A stretch of DNA of 64,000 nt from Streptomyces sp. NBC_00536 (GCF_036346295.1 NZ_CP107819.1:7440001-7504000), one strand, 5' to 3'; shown: positions 50,257 to 59,683, counted from the first letter of the stretch. Made by a program: numbers and translations. Notes: generated by a model from the sequence alone, not told the origin.

Positions 50257-51900
50257 ATGAGACGACACAAGATCATGGGCGCGCTCGGCGCCCTCGTGCT
50301 CGCGGCGGCCGCCCTGTCCGGCGCGGGCCCGGCCGCCGCCGCGCCGGACACCCCGGCCGCCCAGGGCGCCCGGGCGCAGGCCACCGCCACCCCGCCCGCC
50401 GAGTTCGGCACCGACTGGCACGACCCGCTCACGGCCGCCCCGCCCGTCGCGAAGCCGGCCACCCGCTCCTGCGAAGTCACCCTCGCCGAAGCCCAGTTCC
50501 GCGACTTCACGCCGTACCAGGGCAGTTACACGCCCCCCACCGGGTGCGGCACCTCCTGGAGCAAGGTGGTGCTCCGCCTCGACGGCAAGGTCAAGGGCCG
50601 CCAGTTCGACCGGCTCGGCCACCTCTCCGTCGGCGGCGTCGAGGTCCTGCGCACCTCCACCCCCGAGCCCTCGCCCGACGGCATCACCTGGTCCGTCGAG
50701 AAGGACGTCACCCGCTACAGCCCCACCCTGCGCACCCCGCAGCCGGTCGAGATGCTCATCGGCAATGTCGTCGACGACACCTACACCGGAGTCATCGACG
50801 TCAAGGTGACCCTGACCTTCTACGCCGCCGAGCACGGCCGGACGGCCCGCCCGGCCACCGTCCCCGACCGGGTCCTCCCGCTCACCTCCCCGACGCTCAC
50901 CACCCCGCGCAACACCGAGCGCATCCTCGCCGAGGTGTACGCCACCGGCTCGGGCGGCGGCTGCGAGGAGTTCTGGTACCTGGCCACCCCGGAGGCCGCC
51001 CCCTACTCCTGCAAGGCGGCCGAGGGCCCCCACCGCGAGGTGCGCATCGCCGTGGACGGCCAACTCGCCGGCATAGCCGCCCCGTTCCCCACCGTGTGGA
51101 CCGGCGGCTGGTCGAACCCCTTCCTCTGGTACGTCACCCCCGCGCCCCGCGCCTTCGACGTGCAGCCCGTCGTCTACGACCTCACCCCCTTCGCCGCCCT
51201 GCTCAACGACGGCCTCGCGCACCGCGTCGAGGTCTCCGTCGCGGGCGTCCCCGCCGGACAGAGCGGCTGGAGCACCCCCGCCAACCTGCTGCTCTGGCAG
51301 GACCCGGGCCGCGCCGTGGTGACCGGCGCGCTGACCCGCGCCGAGCAGAGCGAACCGGCCAACTCCACCGTCTTCACGCCCGGTTCGCAGAACCGCGTCG
51401 ACGCCAAGGGCGGCCACCGGCTCACCACCGCCGGATACCTGAACACCTCGCACGGCCGCGTCACGACCACCGTGACCCGGACCCTGGCCAGTACCTCCGC
51501 GCACCGCTGGACCGAGGGGGAGAACCAGGACGCCCTCGCCGCCGACTGGTCGGACGACGAAAGCGTCACCAGCGGGCGGACCACCACCAGCACCCGGCGC
51601 GCCTACAGCATGAACGGCGAGACCACCCTCGGTACGGACAACCGGCTGCGCACGGTCATCTCCCTCGGGGACCGGGCCGACACCGCCTCCGTGCGCGACG
51701 ACGGCACCCGGCTGTCCTGGTCGCGGCTGGACGACCGCTACACGGGTGACGCCGCCTACACCTCGGGCGTGCCGCGCGATCAGCGCCACGCGGTCGGCAC
51801 CAGCACCGAGCGCTACCGGCTCACCGGCTCCGACGGCTGCTACGACCGCACGGTCGCCAGCGCGCAGGGAACCCTCACCCAGGACCTGCGCCGCTGCTGA
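50257..51900 (+). CDS. Secreted PNGase A-like protein (peptide N-glycanase family)
   Basis: A 547-residue exported protein with a Sec signal (KIMGALGALVLAAAALSGAG, cut about residue 28). The core matches the peptide-N4-(N-acetyl-beta-glucosaminyl)asparagine amidase A family: DFTPYQGSYTPPTGCGTSWS, RLGHLSVGGVEVLRTSTPEP, CEEFWYLATPE and VWTGGWSNPFLWYVTP. Known members release N-glycans from glycopeptides, so a role in using plant or fungal glycoproteins is likely. Several Cys are spaced for disulfides (TRSCEV, GCEEF, SCKAA, DGCYD, RRC). Confidence 0.88.
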   Translation: MRRHKIMGALGALVLAAAALSGAGPAAAAPDTPAAQGARAQATATPPAEFGTDWHDPLTAAPPVAKPATRSCEVTLAEAQFRDFTPYQGSYTPPTGCGTSWSKVVLRLDGKVKGRQFDRLGHLSVGGVEVLRTSTPEPSPDGITWSVEKDVTRYSPTLRTPQPVEMLIGNVVDDTYTGVIDVKVTLTFYAAEHGRTARPATVPDRVLPLTSPTLTTPRNTERILAEVYATGSGGGCEEFWYLATPEAAPYSCKAAEGPHREVRIAVDGQLAGIAAPFPTVWTGGWSNPFLWYVTPAPRAFDVQPVVYDLTPFAALLNDGLAHRVEVSVAGVPAGQSGWSTPANLLLWQDPGRAVVTGALTRAEQSEPANSTVFTPGSQNRVDAKGGHRLTTAGYLNTSHGRVTTTVTRTLASTSAHRWTEGENQDALAADWSDDESVTSGRTTTSTRRAYSMNGETTLGTDNRLRTVISLGDRADTASVRDDGTRLSWSRLDDRYTGDAAYTSGVPRDQRHAVGTSTERYRLTGSDGCYDRTVASAQGTLTQDLRRC

Positions 51901-52020
51901 CCCGGCAGAGGATGCCTCGCGGTGACACCGCCGGGTGACCCCCGGCAGTGACATTCGTACCATCCGGGTCCGTACGGGCGGCTCTGCCGTCCGGCCGGGC
52001 CCGGTCCCTACGGTGGGGGC

Positions 52021-53151
52021 ATGACGAAGACAGCCCCGCCCGCCACCTACCGCGAACGCGGCCCGATGGGCGCGCCCAACGGTTTCACCCTGCTGCCCTG
52101 GCTGCTGATGGGCATGGGCGCGGTCTCCAACCTCCTCCAGGGGCAGACCCCCCAGCCGTGGATCGGCGGCCTGGGCCTGCTGGTCTTCAACTCCCTCTAC
52201 ATCAGCGTGGTGTTCCGCTCCTTCGCCCCCGGCAAACGGGAGGCGCTGAGCACCCGGATCAGCCTGGCCGCGCTGGGCGCCGTGACCTTCGCCCTGGCCT
52301 TCGCCTACGGCGACAGCTGGCTGTTCTTCTTCCCGCTGCTGGGCCTGGCCACGGGGGCGGTGGTCCGGGGCCGCCGCCTCGGCCCGGTGATGCTCGGCAT
52401 CAGCCTGGTGGCCGGCGCGGTCGCCTGGCGGCACGAGGGATGGGGCGGGGTCAGCGCCATCCTCTACGGCACCTTCCTCTCCGGAATGGTGACCGCGGCG
52501 ATCCTCGCCCTGTCCGAGACGGTGGCCGAGCTGCGCGAGACCCGGCAGGAGCTGGCCCGTAGCGCCGTGGAACAGGAGCGGCTGCGCTTCTCCCGCGACC
52601 TGCACGACCTGCTCGGGCACACCCTGTCGGTGATCGTGGTGAAGTCGGAGGCGGCCCGCCGGATCGCCCCGCGCGACATGGACGCGGCCCTGGCCCAGAT
52701 CGGCGACATCGAATCGATCGGACGGCAGGCGCTCGTCGAGATCCGCGAGGCCGTCACCGGCTACCGCGAATCGAGCCTGGCGGACGAGCTGGAGCGGGCC
52801 CGCGCGGCGCTCACCGCCGCCGGGATCGAGCCCGCCGTCCACCGGTCGGGTCCGCCGCTGACCCCGCAGACCGAGGCGCTGCTGGGCTGGGTGGTCCGGG
52901 AGTCGGTCACCAACGCGATCCGGCACAGCGGCGCCGCGCACTGCTCGATCGAGGTGGACGGAAGCGCGGAACGGGTCCGGCTGGTGATCACGGACGACGG
53001 GGGCGGCGTAGGCTCGACGGCGCCCGGCAGCGGGCTGACCGGGCTCACCGAGCGCCTCGCGGCGGCGGGCGGGACCCTGCGGGGCGGACCGGCCCCGCGC
53101 CGCGGCTTCCGGGTCGTCGCCGAACTCCCGGTCGACGAGAGCACGGGCTGA
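52021..53151 (+). CDS. DesK-type sensor histidine kinase (second pair)
   Basis: A 376-residue kinase with four to five membrane segments (about 22-165: LLPWLLMGMGAVSNLL, LGLLVFNSLYISVVF, RISLAALGAVTFALAFAYG). HisKA_3 has the phospho-acceptor His in RLRFSRDLHDLLGHTLSVIV (about 192-205), and HATPase has VVRESVTNAIRHSGA and VITDDGGGVGSTAPGSGL. It is close to the DesK kinases that sense membrane lipids. The response regulator follows 10 bases downstream. Confidence 0.93.
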   Translation: MTKTAPPATYRERGPMGAPNGFTLLPWLLMGMGAVSNLLQGQTPQPWIGGLGLLVFNSLYISVVFRSFAPGKREALSTRISLAALGAVTFALAFAYGDSWLFFFPLLGLATGAVVRGRRLGPVMLGISLVAGAVAWRHEGWGGVSAILYGTFLSGMVTAAILALSETVAELRETRQELARSAVEQERLRFSRDLHDLLGHTLSVIVVKSEAARRIAPRDMDAALAQIGDIESIGRQALVEIREAVTGYRESSLADELERARAALTAAGIEPAVHRSGPPLTPQTEALLGWVVRESVTNAIRHSGAAHCSIEVDGSAERVRLVITDDGGGVGSTAPGSGLTGLTERLAAAGGTLRGGPAPRRGFRVVAELPVDESTG

Positions 53152-53161
53152 GGAGCAGACG

Positions 53162-53767
53162 ATGATCAAGGTCTTGCTGGCCGAGGACCAGGGGATGATG
53201 CGGGGCGCCCTGGCGCTGCTGCTCGGGCTGGAGGAGGACATCGAGGTCGTCGCCCAGGTCGCGGCCGGGGACGAGATCCTCCCCGTCGCCCTCGCCTCCC
53301 GCCCCGACGTGGCCCTCCTCGACATCGAACTGCCCGGTCTCAGCGGCCTCGACGCCGCGGTCGAACTGCGCGCCCGCTGCCCCGGCACCCGGGTCCTGAT
53401 CCTCACCACCTTCGGCCGCCCCGGCTACCTGCGCCGGGCGATGGAAGCCGGAGCGGGCGGCTTCCTCGTCAAGGACGGGCCCGTGGAGGAGCTGGCCGCC
53501 GCGATCCGGCGGGTGCTGGCCGGGGAGACGGTCATCGACCCCGCGCTCGCCGCGGCCGCCCTGAGCGCGGGCCCGAACCCGCTGACCGCCCGCGAGCGCG
53601 ACGTGCTGAACGCCGCCGCGGACGGCGCGACCGTCGCCGACATCGCGGCGAAGCTGCACCTGTCGGAGTCGACCGTACGCAACTACCTGTCCGCCGCCAT
53701 CGGCAAGACCGGCACCCGCAACCGGATGGAGGCCGTACGCTCCGCCCGCCGCCAGGGCTGGCTGTGA
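53162..53767 (+). CDS. DesR-type response regulator
   Basis: A 201-residue NarL-family regulator: receiver (about 1-118) with LLAEDQGMMRG, phospho-acceptor Asp in VALLDIELPGLSGLD and Lys in FLVKDGPVEEL, then LuxR HTH with LTARERDVLNAAADGATVAD and LHLSESTVRNYLSAAIGKTG. Paired with the kinase just upstream. DesR homologues control membrane fluidity genes; no desaturase is adjacent here. Confidence 0.94.
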   Translation: MIKVLLAEDQGMMRGALALLLGLEEDIEVVAQVAAGDEILPVALASRPDVALLDIELPGLSGLDAAVELRARCPGTRVLILTTFGRPGYLRRAMEAGAGGFLVKDGPVEELAAAIRRVLAGETVIDPALAAAALSAGPNPLTARERDVLNAAADGATVADIAAKLHLSESTVRNYLSAAIGKTGTRNRMEAVRSARRQGWL

Positions 53768-53771
53768 CTTC

Positions 53772-54911
53772 CTAGGCGGAGCGGCGGTGCCACTCCTCGG
53801 CGAGAAGCCGGTAGGAGCGCACCCGGTCGGCGTGGCCGTGGGTGATGGTGGTGATCAGCAACTCGTCGGCCCCGGTGGCCTCCTGGAGGATGCCGAGCTG
53901 GTCGGCGACCGTCCCCGGGGAGCCGACGAAGCGGGTGTCGAGCCGGTCGGCGACCAGCGCGTGATCGGCCCCGGTCCAGTCGGCGGTGAGCGCCCGGGCC
54001 TCGGCGGGCGTGGGGTAGGGGACGGCGCCCGCCGCGGTCCGGATGCCGTGGACCCAGGGCGCGTACCCGGCGGCCAGTTCGCGGGCGCTCGCGTCGTCCC
54101 CGGCGACGACCACGTCCGCCGAGACGCTCACGTACGGCCGCTCCAGCTCGTCCGAGGGCTTGAACGCGGCCCGGTACGCCTCGGCCGCCTCCAGCACCCC
54201 GGCCGGGGCGACGTGGTAGTTCGCGGTGAACCGCAGACCGTTGCGGCCCGCCGTCTCCGCGCTCTGCCCGGCGCTGCTGCCCAGGATCCACACCTGTACG
54301 TCGGCCCCCTCGCCCGGGACGGCGTGCGCCTCGATGCCGTCGGGGGACCGGTACTCGCCCCGCAGGAGCGCGAGGACGTCGCCGACCTGCTCGTCGTAGT
54401 CCTGGGGCCGCGCCCCGGGCAGGAGCAGCAGCCGCTGGGCGAGCGCGACGCGCGGATGCCCGGCCAGGGAGGCGAAGGAGAAGCCCGGCGGGATCAGCAG
54501 CCCGTTGCCGGTACGGTGACCGGCCGCGGCGGGCTCCGCGGGCGCGGCGCCGTCCGGCGGGCCCGGCGGGCGGCCGCCCGAGCGGCCCAGGCCCAGGTCC
54601 AGGCGCCCCGGGTGCAGGGCGTCGACCAGGCCGAACTCCTCGACGGTCGACAGCGCCGTGCGGTGCCCCAGCTGCACCGCGCCGGAGCCGAGGCGGATGG
54701 TGGAGGTCGCCGCCGCGGTCAGCGCCAGCACGACGGCGGGCGAGGCCCCGGCCACCCCCGGATTGAGGTGGTGTTCGGCGAACCAGTAGCGGGCGTACCC
54801 GAACTCTTCGGCCTGCCGCGCCAGGTCGATGCTGGCGCGCAGCGCCTTGGCGGCCGTGGAGCCGGACGGGATCGGTACGAGGTCCAGGACCCCGAGCGGA
54901 ATACCGGGCAT
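53772..54911 (-). CDS. LLM class flavin-dependent oxidoreductase (luciferase-like)
   Basis: A 379-residue luciferase-family monooxygenase: LDLVPIPSGSTAAKALRAS at the start, YWFAEHHLNPGVAGASPAV (about 48), TIRLGSGAVQLGHRTALSTV (about 85) and LDLGLGRSGGR. The WFAEHH and GSGAVQLGH patterns place it in the bacterial luciferase subgroup of small-molecule oxidoreductases. First described here of three LLM genes on the minus strand; it is the last in transcription order, 12 bases after the NtaA-type gene. Confidence 0.9.
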   Translation of the reverse strand: MPGIPLGVLDLVPIPSGSTAAKALRASIDLARQAEEFGYARYWFAEHHLNPGVAGASPAVVLALTAAATSTIRLGSGAVQLGHRTALSTVEEFGLVDALHPGRLDLGLGRSGGRPPGPPDGAAPAEPAAAGHRTGNGLLIPPGFSFASLAGHPRVALAQRLLLLPGARPQDYDEQVGDVLALLRGEYRSPDGIEAHAVPGEGADVQVWILGSSAGQSAETAGRNGLRFTANYHVAPAGVLEAAEAYRAAFKPSDELERPYVSVSADVVVAGDDASARELAAGYAPWVHGIRTAAGAVPYPTPAEARALTADWTGADHALVADRLDTRFVGSPGTVADQLGILQEATGADELLITTITHGHADRVRSYRLLAEEWHRRSA

Positions 54912-54923
54912 GGTCGCGCTCTC

Positions 54924-56354
54924 CTAGACCGTGGCGGGGGCGGGGGTGGCAACCGCGGCGGGCGCGGCGGCGGGCGGTGGCGTGCGCAGGCCGAGGTGGT
55001 CGCGCAGGGTGCTGCCCGTGTACTCGGTCCGGAACGCGCCGCGCTCCTGGAGCAGCGGCACGACGGTGTCGGCGAAGACGTCGAGCCCGGTCGGCGTCAG
55101 GTGCGGGACGAGGATGAACCCGTCCGCGGCGTCCTGCTGGACGAGCGAGTCGATCGCGTCGGCGACCGTCGCCGCGGAGCCCACGAAGGTCTGGCGGCCG
55201 GTGGTCTCGATGACCAGCTCCCGGATCGACAGGTTCCGCGCGGCCGCCAGCTCCCGCCACTCCTTGGCGACGGTGAGCGGATCCCGGTGCATCCGTACGC
55301 TGGCCCGCCCGAGCGCGACGGTGTTCTCACCGGGTTCCGGGTCGATGTCGGGCAGCGGCCCGTCCGGGTCGTAGCCGGACAGGTCGCGGTTCCACACGTG
55401 CTCCAGGAACTTGATCGCGGTCTGCCCGCTGACCTGCGCGAGCCGCACCTCGTGCGCCAGTTCCACGGCTTCGGCGTCGGTGTCGCCGAGGACGAAGGTC
55501 GCGGCGGGCAGGATCAGCAGCTGGTCGGGGGTCCGCCCGTACCGGGCGAGGCGGCCCTTGACGTCGGCGTAGAACTCCCGGCCCGCCGTCAGGGTGCCGT
55601 GCCGGCTGAAGACGGCGTCGGCGTCGGAGGCCGCGAACTCCCGGCCCTCCTCCGAATCCCCGGCCTGGAAGATCACCGGACGGCCCTGCGGGCTGCGCGG
55701 TACGTCGAAGTGTCCGGCGATGTCGAAGTGCCGCCCCCGGTGCGCGAAGGCCCCCGCCCCGGCATCCCGCAGGAAGGCCCCGGACTCCCGGTCGGCGAGG
55801 ATCTCGTCACCGGTCCAGGAGTCGAAGAGGGTGTGCGCGGCCGCCAGGAACTCCCGGGCCCGGGAGTAGCGGTCCTCGCGGGCGAGGAAGCCGCCGCGCC
55901 GGAAGTTCTCGCCGGTGAAGGCGTCCCAGGAGGTGACCACGTTCCAGGCGGCGCGGCCGTCCGAGAGGTGGTCGAGGGAGGCGAACTGGCGGGCCACCTC
56001 GTACGGCTCGTTGAAGGTGGAGTTGATGGTCCCGGCCAGGCCGATCCGTTCGGTGACGGCGGCCAGTGCGGCCAGCACGGTGAAGGTGTCGGGCCGCCCG
56101 ACCACGTCCAAGTCGTAGATCCGGCCGCCCTGTTCGCGCAGCCGCAGACCCTCGGCGAGGAAGATGAAGTCGAACTTGGCGCGTTCGGCGGTGCGCGCGA
56201 AGTGCGCGAACGAGCTGAACTCGATGTGGCTGCCCGCGGCCGGATCGCTCCAGACGGTGGTGTTGTTGACGCCGGGGAAGTGCGCCGCGAGGTGGATCTG
56301 CTTGCGCGGCCGGTCCGGCCTGTTCGGCCCGCTCGGCCTGTTCGGTGTGCTCAC
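54924..56354 (-). CDS. LLM flavin monooxygenase, NtaA/SnaA/DszA type
   Basis: A 476-residue FMNH2-dependent monooxygenase. KQIHLAAHFPGVNNTTVWSD near the N-terminus, FIFLAEGLRL, NVVTSWDAFTGENFRRGGF (about 140) and VIFQAGDSEEGREFAA (about 225) are characteristic of nitrilotriacetate and dibenzothiophene-sulfone monooxygenases. A Pro/Ala-rich tail ends the protein. GTG 56354 overlaps the stop of the upstream LLM gene. Likely oxidises a C-N or C-S compound; a separate flavin reductase must be elsewhere. Confidence 0.92.
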   Translation of the reverse strand: MSTPNRPSGPNRPDRPRKQIHLAAHFPGVNNTTVWSDPAAGSHIEFSSFAHFARTAERAKFDFIFLAEGLRLREQGGRIYDLDVVGRPDTFTVLAALAAVTERIGLAGTINSTFNEPYEVARQFASLDHLSDGRAAWNVVTSWDAFTGENFRRGGFLAREDRYSRAREFLAAAHTLFDSWTGDEILADRESGAFLRDAGAGAFAHRGRHFDIAGHFDVPRSPQGRPVIFQAGDSEEGREFAASDADAVFSRHGTLTAGREFYADVKGRLARYGRTPDQLLILPAATFVLGDTDAEAVELAHEVRLAQVSGQTAIKFLEHVWNRDLSGYDPDGPLPDIDPEPGENTVALGRASVRMHRDPLTVAKEWRELAAARNLSIRELVIETTGRQTFVGSAATVADAIDSLVQQDAADGFILVPHLTPTGLDVFADTVVPLLQERGAFRTEYTGSTLRDHLGLRTPPPAAAPAAVATPAPATV

Positions 56355-57619
56355 GGTGCTGTCGTCCTTCCGGGTCGGGTGGTGGCGTACCGGGCGGCGT
56401 ACCGGCTGGCCGGGCGGGCGAGCCCCAGCAGGTCGCGGAAAGTGCCGCCCGGACGCGCGGTCCGCAGCGCGCCGCGCCGCCGCAGTTCCGGGACCAGGCC
56501 GCGGGTGATCGCCGGGAGGTCGTGGGAGAGCACGCCGGGCCGCAGCCGGAAACCGTCCGGGCCCCGCCGGTGCCACTCCGTCAGCAGGGCGGCGAGCCGG
56601 GCGGGCGTCCCCGCGAAGACGTGGGTGCCGGGCGCGTACGGTTCCTGCGCGAGCGCGTCGAGGCGGCGCAGCCGGGCCGTGGCCGCCGTGGCGCTCTCGT
56701 CGAGGAACACCACCAGGTCGGCGAAGACCCGGCCGGTCCCCTCCGGCTGCCCGGCGGCCGACCGGGCGGCGCGGATCCCGTCGGTGAGCGTGCGGACCTC
56801 CTCCGTGTCGCGCGGGGCGAGGAACACCAGGTCGACGGCCTCGGCGAGCAGCCGGGGCGGCGCGCCCACCCGGGCCGACGCGCCGACCAGGGGCTGCCCC
56901 TGCGGCGGACGCGGGGTGATCGACGGGCCCTTGACGCTGAAGTGCCTGCCCTCGAAGCCGATGTGGTGCAGCTTGCCGCGGTCGACGAACCGGCCGCTCG
57001 CGACATCGCGGATCTCCGCGTCGTCCTCCCAGCTGTCCCACAGCCGACGGACCACCTCGACGTGGTCGGCGGCCTCGTCCAGCAGCTCCGCGCGCAGCGC
57101 CGACCCCAGGCCGTCGGGGCTGTCGGCGGGCCCCCTCGGGAAGGTCCGGCGGCCGAAGTGACGGGCCTCGTCCGGCCGCCCGGACACCGTGACTAGCAGC
57201 CCCGCCCGGCCACCGCTGACGTAGTCGAGGGTCGCGATCGCCTTCGAGACGTGGAACGGCTCGGTGTGCGTCGCGACCACGGTCGGCAGCAGCCCGATGT
57301 GCCGGGTCAGCGGCGCCACCCGGGCGGCCGTAAGCACCGCGTCGAGCCGCCCGCGCACCCGGTCGGTGCGGCCGTCCGGGCCGGTGGGGGAGGAGGGCGG
57401 CGGGCCCAGCGCGTCCTCGAAGGTGACGAAGTCCAGCAGCCCCCGCTCGGCCTCCGCGACCAGGCCCGCCCAATATCCCGGGGTGACCAACTCCCGCGCC
57501 GGTGACCCCGGTTCGCGCCAGGCCGCCGGGTGGGCGCCGGCGCCTTCGAGCGCGACGGCGAGGTGGAACGTACCGGCGGGCGGGCCGTCGGGGACGGGCG
57601 CTCCGGGGGGTGTGGACAT
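56351..57619 (-). CDS. LLM flavin monooxygenase, NtaA-like
   Basis: A 422-residue member of the same subgroup with more divergent signatures: GTFHLAVALEGAGAHPAAWR (N-terminus), GLLDFVTFEDALG, LDYVSGGRAGLLVTVSGR, and GFEGRHFSVKGPSITPRPPQ, which corresponds to the flavin-binding loop. ATG 57619 lacks a strong Shine-Dalgarno. It is first of the three LLM genes; its stop overlaps the start of the next. An inverted repeat lies 80 bases upstream. Confidence 0.88.
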   Translation of the reverse strand: MSTPPGAPVPDGPPAGTFHLAVALEGAGAHPAAWREPGSPARELVTPGYWAGLVAEAERGLLDFVTFEDALGPPPSSPTGPDGRTDRVRGRLDAVLTAARVAPLTRHIGLLPTVVATHTEPFHVSKAIATLDYVSGGRAGLLVTVSGRPDEARHFGRRTFPRGPADSPDGLGSALRAELLDEAADHVEVVRRLWDSWEDDAEIRDVASGRFVDRGKLHHIGFEGRHFSVKGPSITPRPPQGQPLVGASARVGAPPRLLAEAVDLVFLAPRDTEEVRTLTDGIRAARSAAGQPEGTGRVFADLVVFLDESATAATARLRRLDALAQEPYAPGTHVFAGTPARLAALLTEWHRRGPDGFRLRPGVLSHDLPAITRGLVPELRRRGALRTARPGGTFRDLLGLARPASRYAARYATTRPGRTTAP

Positions 57620-57698
57620 GACGGGTGGCCTTCCTGGTCGCGGTCCTGCCGACCACCTCACTCTCACCCGCCCGGGGCCGCCGGAGAACAAACGGCCG

Positions 57699-57740
57699 GG
57701 CCCTGTCACATGTTTTTCATGCCCTGTGCATGTGGGGGCC
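57699..57740. promoter_or_regulatory. Inverted repeat GGCCC/CACATG...CATGTG/GGGCC before LLM operon
   Basis: Outer arms GGCCC/GGGCC and inner arms CACATG (57707-57712)/CATGTG (57729-57734) flank an AT-richer centre (TTTTTCATG). It lies between the crotonase stop and the first LLM gene and may be a crotonase terminator, an operator of the LLM operon, or both. Confidence 0.4.
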
Positions 57741-57752
57741 GCAAGGGTCGGT

Positions 57753-58565
57753 TCAGTCGGTGAACGAGCCGTGGCGGCCCGCCCCCGAGGCGAAACGGGC
57801 CGCCCCGGAGCCCGTCTCCCCGGCCGCCAGCGGGACCAGGCCGTGCCGGAACTCGGCGGCCAGCGCCTCCCGTTCGGCCAGGCCGTGCTGCTCCAGCACC
57901 GACAGCCGGTCGTGGCGCAGGCACAGCTGCGGGAACCCGGCGATCTCCCGGGCGAGTTCCTCCGCCGCCTCGCGCGAACGGCCCTTCGGCACCAGGCGGT
58001 TGACCAGCCCGATGGCATGCGCCTCGGCGGCCGGGACGGCCCGCCCGGTGAGGATCAGGTCCATGGCCCGGCTCTCGCCGATCAGCCGGGGGAGCCGGAC
58101 CGTACCGCCGTCGATCAGCGGCACGCCCCAGCGGCGGCAGAACACCCCGAAGACCGCGTCCTCTTCGGCGACCCGCAGGTCCGCCCAGAGGGCCAGCTCC
58201 AGCCCGCCCGCCACCGCGTGCCCGGCGACCGCCGCGATCACGGGCTTGCCCAGGCGCATCCGGGTGGGACCCATCGGACCGTCCCCCTCGGCCTCGACCC
58301 GGTTGCCGCGCCCGGTGCCGACGGCCTTGAGGTCGGCGCCCGCGCAGAACGTACCGCCCTCACCCCACAGGACCGCGACCGAGGCGTCCGGGTCGGCCTC
58401 GAACTCACGGAAGGCGGCGGCCAGTCGGCCGGCGGTGGGACCGTCCACGGCGTTGCGGGAGCCGGGCCGGGAGAGGATCACCGTGAAGACCGGTCCGGCA
58501 CGCTCGATCCGAACCGTACGGTCCGCCTCCACCGAGCCGTCCGCCTGCACCGCGCCGTCCTCCAC
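57753..58565 (-). CDS. Enoyl-CoA hydratase/isomerase family protein (crotonase)
   Basis: A 270-residue crotonase: SRNAVDGPTAGRLAAAFREF (about 35), the oxyanion loop GEGGTFCAGADLKAVG (about 70) and VAGHAVAGGLELALWADLRV (about 120). RRWGVPLIDGGTVRLPRLIG carries Asp rather than the usual catalytic Glu pair, so it may be a hydrolase or isomerase rather than a true hydratase. GTG 58565 follows AAGGGG. It precedes the LLM genes on the same strand, with a 133-base gap. Confidence 0.88.
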   Translation of the reverse strand: MEDGAVQADGSVEADRTVRIERAGPVFTVILSRPGSRNAVDGPTAGRLAAAFREFEADPDASVAVLWGEGGTFCAGADLKAVGTGRGNRVEAEGDGPMGPTRMRLGKPVIAAVAGHAVAGGLELALWADLRVAEEDAVFGVFCRRWGVPLIDGGTVRLPRLIGESRAMDLILTGRAVPAAEAHAIGLVNRLVPKGRSREAAEELAREIAGFPQLCLRHDRLSVLEQHGLAEREALAAEFRHGLVPLAAGETGSGAARFASGAGRHGSFTD

Positions 58566-58581
58566 CGTGTTCCCCTTCCGG

Positions 58582-59613
58582 TCAGCTGCCCGACGCGGCC
58601 CATTGTGCCGAGTCGGGGTTCGCTTCGGGCACGGCCCTCGGCGCAGGGTCGGGTGTGGCCGCCGGTGCGGTCCGCGGCGCGGACGTCCGCCGGGGGCGCA
58701 GTCCGAGGACCAGCCCGCCGACCACGACGGCCAGCCCGGCCCAGACGGCCGCTCCCGGTACGCCGCCGCCCGTGAGCGCACCGCCCGCCGCGGCCGAGAG
58801 CGGGGCCACACCGGTCAGCAGACCGGCCCGCCCGGCGCCGACGGCGGCCACCGTCGAATACCAGAGCACGAAGGCCGCGGCCGTGACCAGGGCGGCCAGG
58901 TACCCGACCGCCGCCCACTGCCGGGAGTCCAGGGCCGTGAGGGAGGACGCCGGTTCCGTGGCCACCGCGAGGACGAGGAACATCAGCGCCCCCAGCCACA
59001 CCGAGTGGACGGACACGCCCCACGCGCCGTGCCGCCGCAGCACCGGCACGGCCAGCAGGGTGAACCCGGCCTCGCAGGCCAGCGCCAGCGTCGCCCACGC
59101 CACCCCGGTCGCATCGGTGCGCCCGGTCCCCTGCACCAGAACGGCCCCCGCCACGACGACCGGCGCGGCCAGCAGCACCTGACGGCTGGGCCGCTGCCGC
59201 TCCAGCACCGGACCGATCACCCCGAGGAGTACGGGTACGCAGGCCACGGCGACGGCGATGACGGCGGGCTCGGCGTGCGCGACCCCGCGCACGACCGCGA
59301 TGTTGAAGACGACCAGCCCGCTTCCCGCGAGCCCCGCCAGCCACAGCCACTCCCGCCCGCGCGGCCACACCGGCCGGGCCCCGGCGGCCCGGGCCAGCGC
59401 CAGCAGGACGAGGGCGGCCGCGGCGTACCGGACGGCCTGGGCGGTGAAGAGGGGGGCGTCGGTGAGCGTGCGGGAGACGTTGACGCTGGTGCCGACCAGC
59501 GCCATGCCGAGCACACCGGGGCCGAGGGAGCGGACGGCGGAGCGGGAACGGTCGCCGGAGAGGGAGCGGTCGCCGGAGGAAGGAGCCGGGGCCGGATGGG
59601 GCGTGGTGTTCAT
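58582..59613 (-). CDS. EamA/DMT family transporter
   Basis: A 343-residue transporter with ten membrane segments in two EamA repeats (GVLGMALVGTSVNVSRTLTD to VVAGAVLVQG; WATLALACEAGFTLLAVPVL to LAVVVGGLVLGL) and a Pro/Ala-rich tail. DMT proteins export amino acids or metabolites. It is divergent from a MocR-type regulator with repeated GGTCCA sites between, a common local control arrangement. ATG 59613 is taken; an ATG at 59622 adds three residues. Confidence 0.9.
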   Translation of the reverse strand: MNTTPHPAPAPSSGDRSLSGDRSRSAVRSLGPGVLGMALVGTSVNVSRTLTDAPLFTAQAVRYAAAALVLLALARAAGARPVWPRGREWLWLAGLAGSGLVVFNIAVVRGVAHAEPAVIAVAVACVPVLLGVIGPVLERQRPSRQVLLAAPVVVAGAVLVQGTGRTDATGVAWATLALACEAGFTLLAVPVLRRHGAWGVSVHSVWLGALMFLVLAVATEPASSLTALDSRQWAAVGYLAALVTAAAFVLWYSTVAAVGAGRAGLLTGVAPLSAAAGGALTGGGVPGAAVWAGLAVVVGGLVLGLRPRRTSAPRTAPAATPDPAPRAVPEANPDSAQWAASGS

Positions 59614-59616
59614 GAT

Positions 59617-59683
59617 GTCCACTGTGTGCGGAGAATGGACTCATGAGCAGGTCCAAAGATGTCCAGGTCCAGAGGTCCAAAGA
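59617..59683. promoter_or_regulatory. GGTCCA repeats between EamA transporter and MocR regulator
   Basis: GGTCCAAAGA occurs at 59650-59659 and 59674-59683 (24 bases apart), with further GTCCA at 59617, 59661 and 59667 and an inverted TGGAC at 59636. MocR proteins bind direct repeats near their own promoter. The repeats overlap the annotated start of the MocR gene, so either the true start is later or binding blocks translation and transcription together. Confidence 0.45.

Noticed and set aside
49420..53409. 1329-codon open frame on the minus strand
   Set aside because: It runs antisense through six well-supported genes (DUF4097-like, RraA, PNGase A, kinase, regulator) and has Gly/Arg/Val-rich composition typical of antisense frames in high-GC DNA.
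53787..57161. 1124-codon plus-strand frame opposite the LLM genes
   Set aside because: Antisense to three clear luciferase-family genes; no recognisable domain.
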